Below are positions 34,309 to 42,393 of a DNA stretch of 64,000 nucleotides, one piece after another. The notes below the pieces were generated by a model, which searched no databases, was not told the DNA's origin, and saw only the letters and a list, made by a program, of their open reading frames with translations. The stretch is taken from assembly GCF_026410925.1 (NCBI RefSeq), contig NZ_CP112972.1, positions 2,790,001-2,854,000 of the forward strand. Reading direction: 5' to 3'. Source of the stretch: Halovenus salina. GTDB taxonomy: Archaea; Halobacteriota; Halobacteria; Halobacteriales; Haloarculaceae. The translations under genes were made by a program, and so were the position numbers. Each line of letters starts with the position of its first letter. The stretch's first letter is position 1.

Positions 34309-34722
34309 ATGTATCGCGTACTGATACCGATCGACGATAACGAATCGCGGGCGCTGGCACAGGCGAACTACGTCACATCGCTTCCGAGCGCGGACGAGGA
34401 AATCGAAGCAACGCTGTTGTTCGTGTTCACGGATGACTCCTCGGGTGATGTCCCGCGGTCGGTGACACGGGTCCGGTCAGTCCGACGAGCGCGCGAACAC
34501 CTCGAAGACCACGGCGTCGACGTGACGATTCACGAAGACAGCATGGAAGCCGTCGACAACATCCTCCGACACGCCGAGGAGGAGGACGTGGACTCGATAG
34601 TTCTCGGCGGTCGCAAGCGTTCGCCGGCCGGTAAAGCGCTGTTCGGCAGCGTCACACAGCGAGTCATCCTCAACACTGACAAGCCGGTCGTCGTCACTGG
34701 CGGAGCTCCGGACGAGGACTGA
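34309..34722 (+). CDS. Universal stress protein (UspA family)
   Basis: A 137-residue Usp domain: MYRVLIPIDDNES at the start and SIVLGGRKRSPAGKALFGSVTQRVIL at the end, where the ATP-binding G-2x-G-9x-G(S/T) pattern is altered to GGRKRSPAGKALFGS. It is more diverged than the Usp after acs. A TATA-like TTTTATG lies about 28-34 nt upstream of ATG 34309, so it is probably transcribed alone. Confidence 0.88.
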   Translation: MYRVLIPIDDNESRALAQANYVTSLPSADEEIEATLLFVFTDDSSGDVPRSVTRVRSVRRAREHLEDHGVDVTIHEDSMEAVDNILRHAEEEDVDSIVLGGRKRSPAGKALFGSVTQRVILNTDKPVVVTGGAPDED

Positions 34723-34764
34723 CCGCCGGGTATATACAGATCGCAACCAGACCCTCGGCCGGGA

Positions 34765-35793
34765 ATGAGCGACCAGTCTCTCGCGGCCGTCGTCGAGAAA
34801 GAACGGACTCAGGTTGCGCTTGCCTCGCTCCAACAGGAGGGCGTCTACGACGAGGGCCGACACATCGACGAACACGACGACGGCACCGTCGCGATTCCGG
34901 TTACTGACCCGCCAGCACAGACGGACGTGCTGGAGGTCGTTCGAGTAACCGGCGAGACGCGACTCCGGACCCTCGAAGACCACCTCCGAGAGCGCGGGTG
35001 GACTGACGCCGAACTCGACGCCGCTCCGGGGTCGTGGGCGGTCATCGGTAGCGTGGTACTGGTCGATGTTGTCGATACGCCGCGGCCGGCCGAGGTCGGC
35101 GAGGCACTGCTTGCAATGCACGGCCACGCCGACACGGTGCTCTCACGGCAGGGCATCGCCGGCGTCCACCGCGAACCCTCTGTCGAGGTTATCGCCGGCG
35201 AGGGCGACACCCACACCGTCCACCGCGAACACGGGACGACCTACGCGCTCGATCTGGCGGAGGTGATGTTCTCGCCGGGCAACAAGGCCGAGCGCGCCCA
35301 CATGGGTGAGGTCGTCGACGACGGCGAGCGGGTGCTGGATATGTTCGCCGGTATCGGCTACTTCACGCTCCCGATGGCTCGTGGCGGTGCCCACGTCACG
35401 GCCGTCGAACACAACTCGACCGCATTCCAGTATCTCGTCGAGAACGTTGTCGGGAACGAGGTCAGCGACCGCGTTGAAACATACCGGGCGGACTGTCGGG
35501 ATGTCGTCGCCCGCGGCATCGAGGCCGCGGACCCCTTTGCCTTTGAGCGGGTTCTCATGGGCTACTACGACGCATACGAGTACCTCGACAGGGCACTCGA
35601 CGCGCTCGAAGCCGGGGGAACAATTCACATGCACGAAGCAACGCCAACGGCGGAGCTTCCAGACCGGCCGGTCGACCGCCTCCACGCGGCCGCCGAGCGC
35701 AACGACCGGCAGGTCACCGGGTACGACCTCCGCGAAATCAAGGGGTACAGCGAGGGTGTCAGCCACGTCGTCGTCGACGCGACCGTGAAATAG
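34765..35793 (+). CDS. taw2: tRNA wyosine aminocarboxypropyltransferase Taw2 (Trm5/TYW2 family)
   Basis: A 342-residue protein with a small N-terminal domain and a Rossmann methyltransferase-like domain: motif I VLDMFAGIGYFTLPMARGG, AVEHNSTAFQYL, RADCRDVV. Instead of the Trm5 NLP motif it has LMGYYDAYEYL, the change that marks the TYW2/Taw2 branch. Taw2 transfers the aminocarboxypropyl group of SAM onto 4-demethylwyosine at position 37 of tRNA-Phe. The Trm5-versus-Taw2 call rests on that motif. It ends 52 bp before the next methyltransferase gene. Confidence 0.82.
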   Translation: MSDQSLAAVVEKERTQVALASLQQEGVYDEGRHIDEHDDGTVAIPVTDPPAQTDVLEVVRVTGETRLRTLEDHLRERGWTDAELDAAPGSWAVIGSVVLVDVVDTPRPAEVGEALLAMHGHADTVLSRQGIAGVHREPSVEVIAGEGDTHTVHREHGTTYALDLAEVMFSPGNKAERAHMGEVVDDGERVLDMFAGIGYFTLPMARGGAHVTAVEHNSTAFQYLVENVVGNEVSDRVETYRADCRDVVARGIEAADPFAFERVLMGYYDAYEYLDRALDALEAGGTIHMHEATPTAELPDRPVDRLHAAAERNDRQVTGYDLREIKGYSEGVSHVVVDATVK

Positions 35794-35845
35794 TCTCTCC
35801 CATACGAGGCGAACGTTGAAGTAGCGACAGGAAAGACCCGAGAGC

Positions 35846-36466
35846 GTGAACGAACGCCGTGTAGTCCGGGAGGCGTACGACGAGATTGCTGACCACTACT
35901 ACGCCGAATACACTGAAGAAGTGAGCGACGACCCTGCCTCCGAGCCGGTCGAACGGTTCTGTGAACGCTTGGACCCAGCAGACCGCCTCCTCAGCGCGGG
36001 CTGTGGCGCTGGCGATACGCCCCTCGCTGCCGGGGGCGAGACGGCTGTTGGCCTCGATTTCTCACGAGAACAGCTGTCGCTGGCTCGCACAGACCACGAC
36101 GCCATGCTCGTGCAGGGAGAGATGACCGGCCTCCCCTTCGCCGACGATACCTTCGACGCTGTCGCCGCGCTGTACTCGCTGATTCATATTCCACTCGGAG
36201 ATCACCACTCCACGCTCGCGGAGTTCCGACGCGTGCTCCGTCCCGGCGGGGCGCTGCTGGTCACCGAAGGATCGAGTGAGTGGGAAGGGTCGAATCCCGA
36301 CTGGCTTGACAGCGGGACCGAAATGCAGTGGTCGATTGCCGGTCGGGAGGCGACGGCAGAGGCCTTACACAGCGTCGGCTTCGAGATAGCTGGCGTCTGG
36401 GACATCCACGACCCGACGACCGAGGACGGCGAGAAGCCGTTTTTCCTGGCTGAACTCCCAGAATAG
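35846..36466 (+). CDS. Class I SAM-dependent methyltransferase
   Basis: A 206-residue protein starting at a GTG (no ATG fits). N-terminal VVREAYDEIADHYYAEY, motif I LLSAGCGAGDTPLAAGG with Ser in place of the usual Asp or Glu-Val, then GLDFSREQLSLAR, GEMTGLPFADDTFDAVAALYS and LRPGGALLVTEGSS. This is the Methyltransf_11 pattern of small-molecule or quinone-type methyltransferases. The substrate is unknown. It converges on the membrane protein gene at 36488. Confidence 0.83.
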   Translation: MNERRVVREAYDEIADHYYAEYTEEVSDDPASEPVERFCERLDPADRLLSAGCGAGDTPLAAGGETAVGLDFSREQLSLARTDHDAMLVQGEMTGLPFADDTFDAVAALYSLIHIPLGDHHSTLAEFRRVLRPGGALLVTEGSSEWEGSNPDWLDSGTEMQWSIAGREATAEALHSVGFEIAGVWDIHDPTTEDGEKPFFLAELPE

Positions 36467-36487
36467 CACACCGTTGTCGTTCGTCTG

Positions 36488-36949
36488 TTACAGACTCGAC
36501 CCGGACAGCGAAAGTTCCGACCAGTGATTCAGCGTCCAGTAGCCGATACCGGTGCCGATGAGACCCGCCGCCAGAATATAAAAGAGAAGCTGTGAGGCGA
36601 CGACCTGCTGGTGGTTTCTGACGAGAAAGACGACGCCTTCACCGCCCAGCGCGACCAGCAGGAACGTGACAGCCGCACTAAGAACCGAGAACTGGAGGAC
36701 GACGGCCGCCTCTCGGTAGGCCTCCTCGACGGTGACGACAGTGGTGACGAACGCGAGTGCCAGCACCAGCACGTATATCGGGAGTCGGTCGCTGACTCCG
36801 GTTACTTCCCCACTAAGGAGGCCGACGACGCCGAGAAAACTCGCGGTCAGCGCGACCGTCGATACGACGACGAACAGCGCTGCCCGAGCCAGCGCGTTCC
36901 GGCTCCACTCGCGGCGTGCGAACAGCCCCTGACGATTGCCTGTCTCCAT
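36488..36949 (-). CDS. Four-helix membrane protein of unknown function
   Basis: A 153-residue protein with four hydrophobic stretches, at about residues 22-45, 57-77, 83-104 and 119-140, after a polar basic N-terminus (RQGLFARREWSRN). No motif is recognised. I take the ATG at 36949 rather than the alternative start nine codons upstream. It is followed on neither side by an obviously linked gene. Confidence 0.7.
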   Translation of the reverse strand: METGNRQGLFARREWSRNALARAALFVVVSTVALTASFLGVVGLLSGEVTGVSDRLPIYVLVLALAFVTTVVTVEEAYREAAVVLQFSVLSAAVTFLLVALGGEGVVFLVRNHQQVVASQLLFYILAAGLIGTGIGYWTLNHWSELSLSGSSL

Positions 36950-37007
36950 ACGGGAACGAACGACAGCGAGCGACAAAAGCCTGCGTCAGACAATCGTCAG
37001 CCTCGGG

Positions 37008-37403
37008 CTACGAGAGGACGATCACGCCGACGCCGATTGCAGCACTGGTCAGGGAGACGAGCAACATCCGCGACATGCCGGGTGGCTGGCCGAGTTGGCG
37101 GCCCAGCAGCCGGCGAATCGGCGGTAACGCGACGATACCGCCGAAGATGAGAAACCCACTTGCGGGGTTGGGGACGACCACGAAGCCAGCGACGACGAGA
37201 ATCCAGCCCAGAGCGTAGCCGAGCCGCGTGAGCAGGTCGCCTCCACTGCCCGCGTTGTCGGCGGACTCTGCCAATTCACCGGCGTGGCGTTTCATATACC
37301 GGTAGAGTGCCTTGGCGGCGGCCTCATTCTGGGGTGCGCCACACTCCTGGCAGAAGTTGGCGCCGTCGGGTATCTGTGTCCCACATTCACGACACTCGTC
37401 CAT
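37008..37403 (-). CDS. Zinc-ribbon membrane protein
   Basis: A 131-residue protein starting MDECRECGTQIPDGANFCQECG, two CxxC knuckles forming a zinc ribbon, then a helical linker with YRYMKRHAGELAE and two membrane helices at about 66-92 and 108-130. This layout (ribbon plus two helices) is widespread in archaea and uncharacterised. The start is the ATG at 37403, just after a GTG. Confidence 0.78.
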   Translation of the reverse strand: MDECRECGTQIPDGANFCQECGAPQNEAAAKALYRYMKRHAGELAESADNAGSGGDLLTRLGYALGWILVVAGFVVVPNPASGFLIFGGIVALPPIRRLLGRQLGQPPGMSRMLLVSLTSAAIGVGVIVLS

Positions 37404-37453
37404 CACTCACCACTGCGTGGGGTCCCGTGGTGAATCTTTCCCTGTCGGACGGC

Positions 37454-38728
37454 TTACACCTGGTCGAGCCACTCGGTGACGCGGCTCTCGGTCGTCTCAG
37501 CAATCTCTGCGAGGTCGGCGGCCTCGTACTCTGTGAGGTCGGCGGCTATCTCGATGCCTTCCTCTTGGAGACGCTCAGCGTAGGTCGGACCGATGCCGTC
37601 GACTTCCTCGATCTCTGTCCCCTCGGTCTCGGCGCTGTTGTCGCCCGAGACACGGTGATACCAGTCACAGACCTCTGGCCAGACCTCCTCGTGTGTGGAC
37701 GAGGAGACCGAGAGCCCGATGTGGCCGGTGGGATACTCAATGATACGGGTGTCGTCGCTGCCGACGACCTCGTTGAACGGCTTCGAGGCATCTGCTGGGA
37801 TGAGGTGGTCGTACTCGCCAAGAATCTGGAGTATCGGCACGTCTATCTCCGTGATATCGACGTGTTCGCCGCCGAGTTCGAGTTCGTTGTGGTAGAGTTC
37901 GTTGTTCTGGTATATTTTCTCGAGGAACTCGACGTAGGCGGTCCCAGCGAGGTCGATCCCCTCGTCGAGCCACTTCTCCATGCGCGAGAAGTTGGCGACG
38001 AAGGCGTCGCTGTCGAGGTTCTCGTACATCGTGACGTACTTGCTGAGGTAGTTGTCGACTGGGTCCATCAGCGCGAAGCCGGTGTCCAGAAACTCTGCCG
38101 GAACGTTGCCGTAGGTGTCGACCACGTCTTTGGGGTCGTAGTACTCCTCGCTGCCCCACTCTTCGAGGACACCACCGGTCTGGTCGAAACAGAGGCCTGC
38201 TGCCATCAGCCCAAGCGCGTTGACCTTCTCGCCGTGGAGGGCAGTGTACATTGTGGTCATCGTCCCGCCCATGCAGTAGCCGAGGATGTTGATGGCGTCC
38301 TGGCCTGAGCGGTCGCGCACCTCGTCGACGCAGTTGTCGATGTAGCGGTTAACGTAGTCTTCGAGCCCGATATGCTGGTCGAGCCGTGAGGGCTCGTTCC
38401 AGTCAATCATGTAGACGTCGTGGCCGGCGTCCAGCAACTGGCGGATTACACTCCGGTCAGGCTGTAGGTCGAGGATGTAGGGCTTGTTGATGAGCGCGTA
38501 GACGATGAGAATTGGGGCCTCGTTTTGCTCCTCGGTGCGGGACTCGTAGTGGAGCAGTTCAAGCTTGTTTTCCTCGTAGACGACCTCGCTCGGGGTCTGT
38601 CCAACCTCGATGGTCTCCATCTCGACGGCGCGCTCGGGGGCGATGCGGGCCTTCTCGGTCGCGTCGACCATCGCCTCCATCGCGTCGGCCTGTGCGTCCA
38701 GTGCGGCTGCGAAGGGGTTGAACGACAT
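37454..38728 (-). CDS. phaC: Class III polyhydroxyalkanoate synthase PhaC with C-terminal helix-hairpin-helix extension
   Basis: A 424-residue alpha/beta hydrolase polymerising hydroxyacyl-CoA. The lipase-like box is GYCMGG at 150-155 with catalytic Cys152; Asp307 (GEYDHLIP) and His336 (PTGHIGL) complete the triad. It needs PhaE, encoded just upstream. The last 50 residues (from [20 protein letters not shown]) form an extra helix-hairpin-helix domain of the type found in DNA-binding or assembly proteins. It starts 2 bp after the phaE stop, so the pair forms an operon. Confidence 0.94.
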   Translation of the reverse strand: MSFNPFAAALDAQADAMEAMVDATEKARIAPERAVEMETIEVGQTPSEVVYEENKLELLHYESRTEEQNEAPILIVYALINKPYILDLQPDRSVIRQLLDAGHDVYMIDWNEPSRLDQHIGLEDYVNRYIDNCVDEVRDRSGQDAINILGYCMGGTMTTMYTALHGEKVNALGLMAAGLCFDQTGGVLEEWGSEEYYDPKDVVDTYGNVPAEFLDTGFALMDPVDNYLSKYVTMYENLDSDAFVANFSRMEKWLDEGIDLAGTAYVEFLEKIYQNNELYHNELELGGEHVDITEIDVPILQILGEYDHLIPADASKPFNEVVGSDDTRIIEYPTGHIGLSVSSSTHEEVWPEVCDWYHRVSGDNSAETEGTEIEEVDGIGPTYAERLQEEGIEIAADLTEYEAADLAEIAETTESRVTEWLDQV

Positions 38729-38730
38729 CG

Positions 38731-39267
38731 TTACTCCAGTTCCTCGATGATGCGGTCGAGCTTCTGTTCGACGGCATGCTGGCGGCGTTCGAGTTCAACC
38801 AGCCGTTCGCCGACTTCGACGACATCGTCGCGGGTCGCCATCCCGAACTGGGCGAGGTTCTCCTGGGTCATATCGTCGACCTCCTGTTGGGCCTCCATCA
38901 GAATCTCGACCAGTTCGCCGTTGGCGGCGGCGAACGCGCTCGTCGACATGATCTCTTTGAACGACTCGTTTGCCGACTGGAGCCAGAGGTCACGGAACTC
39001 CTCGGCGTCGACATCTTCGCCCTCGGCAGCGTCACCGGTCCGTTCGACCATCTCCTCTGCCGTGTCCATCCATACCTCGTAAGCCTGGCGGTACCCCTCG
39101 ATACCCTCGGTCATCTCCTCCTCGGAGAGCGTCGAGCCGTCGAAGGCACCCGTCCATGACTCCATCATCGCCGTCTGTGCCTCGACGTTACGCTCGATTG
39201 AGTCTGCGACTGCCTCGTTCATCTGTTCCATCAACTGACTCCAGTCCTGTGGCTGCTGTTCGCTCAT
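38731..39267 (-). CDS. phaE: PHA synthase subunit PhaE
   Basis: A 178-residue, almost fully helical acidic protein: [20 protein letters not shown], a middle [20 protein letters not shown] and a C-terminal coiled coil ([20 protein letters not shown]). This fits haloarchaeal PhaE, the small partner that activates class III PhaC. The ATG at 39267 was chosen; the longer frame upstream is basic and unlike the family. It lies 142 bp after the AbrB-domain gene. Confidence 0.88.
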   Translation of the reverse strand: MSEQQPQDWSQLMEQMNEAVADSIERNVEAQTAMMESWTGAFDGSTLSEEEMTEGIEGYRQAYEVWMDTAEEMVERTGDAAEGEDVDAEEFRDLWLQSANESFKEIMSTSAFAAANGELVEILMEAQQEVDDMTQENLAQFGMATRDDVVEVGERLVELERRQHAVEQKLDRIIEELE

Positions 39268-39409
39268 TGTATATGTAACTACGAGAACGGGACACAAGAC
39301 TCCAGCGATTTTCCAGCCTCTACCAGTGTATGCCATTGAACGACACGAGGTACCGAAACTCTCTCGGCTGTCGGCGCTGGTGGTTCGACGCTGCAACGAA
39401 AAACAGGGT

Positions 39410-39712
39410 TCAGTCGTCCCGTTCGCGCTTTACCGGCACCAAGACAGTCTGGACGATGTCGCCCTCCTCTATGTCAAGCGCCTCTCGTTCCGCGTCGGGG
39501 ATAGAGATGCGGCCGCCACTCTGAACGCGTGTCTTGAACGTGGCTGTCTGGCTCATCGCGCCAAGCTGGTTCATATCCATCCCGCCGGACATGCCAGCAC
39601 CGAGCATCTGCTTGAACAGTTCCTGTTGGGTCTCGACGGCCTGCTCGCCCGTCTCGGTGAACATCTTGAAGAAATCCTGCGGCCCACTCGGCATGTCCCT
39701 GTCGTCTGTCAT
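39410..39712 (-). CDS. AbrB/SpoVT-domain PHA-granule protein (PhaR/PhaP-like)
   Basis: A 100-residue protein. The first 55 residues are helical with a phasin-like stretch (PQDFFKMFTETGEQAVETQQ), and residues 60-98 form a SpoVT/AbrB fold (TFKTRVQSGGRISIPDAERE, then EGDIVQTVLVPV). In Haloferax mediterranei a granule-bound AbrB-type regulator, PhaR, is encoded beside phaE and phaC; this gene sits in the matching place. It may bind both granules and DNA, controlling the nearby promoters. TATAAA on the minus side at 39738-39743 fits a leaderless start at 39712. Confidence 0.78.
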   Translation of the reverse strand: MTDDRDMPSGPQDFFKMFTETGEQAVETQQELFKQMLGAGMSGGMDMNQLGAMSQTATFKTRVQSGGRISIPDAEREALDIEEGDIVQTVLVPVKRERDD

Positions 39713-39737
39713 CGGATTTCTGTTGTTCCGCTCGATG

Positions 39738-39743
39738 TATAAA
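39738..39743 (-). promoter_or_regulatory. TATA element of the AbrB-PHA gene
   Basis: The minus strand reads TTTATA, 26-31 nt before the ATG at 39712. The 236-bp gap between this gene and the divergent hydratase gene is AT-rich and holds both promoters. Confidence 0.5.
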
Positions 39744-39810
39744 CATTTGGAGCGTCGACGACGCTCTCCCCTTTGGACGCTGGAGTCCGTTCCTCGGGCA
39801 AAAATTCTAT

Positions 39811-39827
39811 TTGTTATATGTGAACAA
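39811..39827. promoter_or_regulatory. Small dyad between the divergent PHA promoters
   Basis: TTGTT (39811-39815) and AACAA (39823-39827) form a 5-bp dyad with a 7-bp centre, in the middle of the AT-rich PHA intergenic region. It could be a binding site for the AbrB-domain protein; the match is short and may be chance. Confidence 0.3.
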
Positions 39828-39915
39828 TCAACTCACTTTTTCAGACAGAACGACTGCGATAACAGTCGCGGCCGTGGGAAAAAATGATTATTGTGTTCGA
39901 TAACTAGCCTCGGAG

Positions 39916-39921
39916 TTTATA
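39916..39921 (+). promoter_or_regulatory. TATA element of the MaoC hydratase gene
   Basis: TTTATA ends 28 nt before the ATG at 39949, supporting a leaderless mRNA for the hydratase gene. Confidence 0.5.
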
Positions 39922-39948
39922 ACGCCAAATCCCATAGAACAGTGTGTA

Positions 39949-40557
39949 ATGAGTTCAGAATCTCAGCGGAGTGCATTTCTTGATACCTGGACTGACACTT
40001 CTGTACACATGTTCGAGAGTGTGGTCGCGGCAAACCGCGCCGCACTTGCGGCATTCGGACTCGACGCCGACGGTACAGACGAGGTAGAGACGACAGACCG
40101 AATCGAGGCCGACAAGGACCTGCCGGAGTGGGACACAGAAACCACGGCCAGCGCTCCTGAGGACGTCTCTGTTGGAGACCGGTTCGAGTTCAGCAAGACG
40201 ATCTCTGACGGCGATGTGCGTGCATTCGCAGCGGCCAGCGGCGACACGAATCCGCTCCATCTTGACGACGAGTTCGCCGAAAAGACGCGGTTCCAGGGCC
40301 GCATCGCCCACGGAACACTTGTTGGGGGCCTGATTAGTGCTGCGCTGGCTCGGGTTCCTGGTCTGGTCATCTATCTCTCGCAAGACCTGGAGTTCCACAA
40401 TCCGGTTCGTATCAGCGAAACGCTCACTGCCTCTTGTGAGATTGTCGAAGACCTCGGCAACAACCAGTATCGCCTCTCGACGCCGGTCCACAACGAAGCC
40501 GGCGAGGCGGTCATCGAGGGCGAGGCAGTCATCCTCATCGACGAACAGCCTGAGTAG
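39949..40557 (+). CDS. phaJ: MaoC-type (R)-specific enoyl-CoA hydratase (PhaJ-like) with N-terminal extension
   Basis: A 202-residue protein. Residues 75-200 are a MaoC hot-dog domain: GDRFEFSKTISDGDVRAFA, SGDTNPLHLDDEFA with the catalytic Asp and His, and RIAHGTLVGGLISAAL. It should hydrate enoyl-CoA to (R)-3-hydroxyacyl-CoA, the PhaC substrate. The first 60 residues (FLDTWTDTSVHMFESVVAANRAAL) form an extra amphipathic helix resembling phasin-type segments. It is divergent from the PHA operon, 236 bp away. Confidence 0.86.
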   Translation: MSSESQRSAFLDTWTDTSVHMFESVVAANRAALAAFGLDADGTDEVETTDRIEADKDLPEWDTETTASAPEDVSVGDRFEFSKTISDGDVRAFAAASGDTNPLHLDDEFAEKTRFQGRIAHGTLVGGLISAALARVPGLVIYLSQDLEFHNPVRISETLTASCEIVEDLGNNQYRLSTPVHNEAGEAVIEGEAVILIDEQPE

Positions 40558-40581
40558 CCACTCTGTCGATTCCTGCCACGT

Positions 40582-41901
40582 TCACTCTCTCCGCGAGCGA
40601 CCGCTGTCGTAGACGCCGTCTTTTTTGAGCCGTGCGCGCTCTCTGACGACCGCCGGCGTCCGACATCGTCCCGGCTCGCCGACGGCTTGTGGAATCGTGC
40701 AGTTGTTACAGCTCTCACACAACGCTCGGTTGTCGCCGGCCAGCAGCCGCGCCCCCAGCCGCGGCTCGGCGTAGAAGGGGCGGGCCATTCCAGCCATATC
40801 ACACGACTCCCCCAGCAGTCGGTCGCAGTGGTTCCGTTCTCGAAGGCCCCCTTCACAGAGTACTGGCACGTCGACCGCCCGCCGGACGGCTCGACAGAAG
40901 TCGGCGTTCCAGCCGGGTTCGCGGTCGAACCACCGGCCTTCGAGGCGGTTTGCCAGCTCCACTGCCCGTGCCCGCCACCGGCCACCGAAGACGGCGGCGT
41001 ACTCGCTCTGGAGTTCCGCTGCTGCCCAGGCCCGGTCGGGGAACGCTCCCCGGATAACACTCATGTCCCAGTAGACAGAGGCCTCCACGGGGACGAGTGC
41101 GTCGTACCCCGCAGCAGCGAGCCGCCGGCCGATATCCAGGCTCTCGTCGCGGGTCAGATGCGTCCGGACGAACGGCGGCGAAGCAGTCTCGACGGGGACT
41201 TTCGTCACCAGGGGGATATCTCCGGCGTGGTCGCGGACGGCGTCCCGGACCGCAAGCAGGAACTGCACCCCGTCGGCGAACTCGTCGTCGCGGTCGTTGT
41301 AGTACGGCGAGAGGAACTGCTGGACGATGCCCATGTTCGCCCCGGAGAGGTGGACGCCGTCGTAGCCGGCGTCGGCGGCGTATCCTGCGGCCCGCCCGAA
41401 CGCCTCGGCCAGCTCGCGGACCTCCGCCGTCGAGAGCACGTTTGGTCGGAGGTCGATGAACCCGGCACGGTCGGCGACTCTGAGCTGCCAGGGCGGCTGT
41501 GAGACTGCCTTCTGGACCGCGTCCGGATTGTCCTCGCGGTAGCCAGCGTGCCACAGACTCATCCCGCGGAGGCCGCCGTGTGCGAGCTGGATGAATATCT
41601 TCGAGCCATGGTCGTGAATCCGGTCTGTCAGCCGTGAGAGTCGGTCGACGAAGCCTGGGTCGTGGACACGCGTCATGTTTGGTGCGGCACACCCGCCGTC
41701 GCCGGTGACGATGCTCGCACCCTGGAAGATGAGCCCAACGCCAGATTCGGCAGTCGGCTCCAATTCTGCGATGAAGCGGTCGACCGCGTCGGGACCGTTG
41801 CCGGCACATTCGAGTAGTGGGGCGCGGTAGAGGCGGTTCGGCACCTTGACGCCGCCGATGTCGATTGGGTCGGTGAGCTGTGGGTTGTCTGTCCGTGACA
41901 T
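40582..41901 (-). CDS. Old-yellow-enzyme family NADH:flavin oxidoreductase with Fe-S cluster
   Basis: A 439-residue TIM-barrel flavoprotein: PNRLYRAPLLECAGNG at the start, IQLAHGGLRG, GYDGVHLSGANMGIVQQFLSPYYNDR, and PVLCEGGLRERNH. The C-terminal CESCNNC followed by a fourth Cys (PGRCRT) marks the 4Fe-4S site of the 2,4-dienoyl-CoA reductase/TMADH branch, but the second FAD/NAD domain of those enzymes is missing. HLSGANMG stands where many have HxAHGY, so active-site details differ. Substrate unknown. It follows the cgi121 gene on the same strand after 3 bp. Confidence 0.85.
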   Translation of the reverse strand: MSRTDNPQLTDPIDIGGVKVPNRLYRAPLLECAGNGPDAVDRFIAELEPTAESGVGLIFQGASIVTGDGGCAAPNMTRVHDPGFVDRLSRLTDRIHDHGSKIFIQLAHGGLRGMSLWHAGYREDNPDAVQKAVSQPPWQLRVADRAGFIDLRPNVLSTAEVRELAEAFGRAAGYAADAGYDGVHLSGANMGIVQQFLSPYYNDRDDEFADGVQFLLAVRDAVRDHAGDIPLVTKVPVETASPPFVRTHLTRDESLDIGRRLAAAGYDALVPVEASVYWDMSVIRGAFPDRAWAAAELQSEYAAVFGGRWRARAVELANRLEGRWFDREPGWNADFCRAVRRAVDVPVLCEGGLRERNHCDRLLGESCDMAGMARPFYAEPRLGARLLAGDNRALCESCNNCTIPQAVGEPGRCRTPAVVRERARLKKDGVYDSGRSRRE

Positions 41902-41904
41902 GAG

Positions 41905-42393
41905 TTAGCGGTCGACAACAAGCATGGCGACGCGCTCACAGATGAGGTCCGCGAGATCGCCTGTCGTCGCGTCGAGTTCCCGCTCGCTGATGTCGAAAAA
42001 CGACCGGACTCGCTCGGGGTCGTACTCGCCGAGTGTCTCGCCGGGTTCGAGCAACTCTCGGAGGTCGCCGGCGGCCGCCGTCTCGTCGCCGCCGACGACG
42101 ACGGCAACGACCGGCGACGTTCCCTTGGAGATGCCCATCTCAAGGGCATCCCGTATCTGTCGACGTCCGGCTGCATACAGCAGTATCTCGACGCCGGGGT
42201 CCTCGGCGATAGCGTTTCCCCTGTCTCGTTCTCGGTGTGCGACTTCGACCGCACGGTTGAGGTGGTCTCGGCTGACGACGTAGCGGGCGTCGAAGGCCTG
42301 AACGGTCGCGTCGTAGTCCTCACCTATCGCATCGAGACGGCTTACGAACCGATCGATGTCGTCGACGTCTGCGGTTCCCTCGATAACCTGCAT
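41905..42393 (-). CDS. cgi121: KEOPS complex subunit Cgi121
   Basis: A 162-residue protein with the Cgi121 pattern: HLNRAVEVAHRERDRGNAIA and VEILLYAAGRRQIRDALEMGISKG. Cgi121 binds tRNA and Bud32 in the KEOPS complex that makes t6A at position 37. Its ATG overlaps the hel308 stop by one base, an arrangement conserved in haloarchaea that suggests co-translation. Confidence 0.88.
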   Translation of the reverse strand: MQVIEGTADVDDIDRFVSRLDAIGEDYDATVQAFDARYVVSRDHLNRAVEVAHRERDRGNAIAEDPGVEILLYAAGRRQIRDALEMGISKGTSPVVAVVVGGDETAAAGDLRELLEPGETLGEYDPERVRSFFDISERELDATTGDLADLICERVAMLVVDR

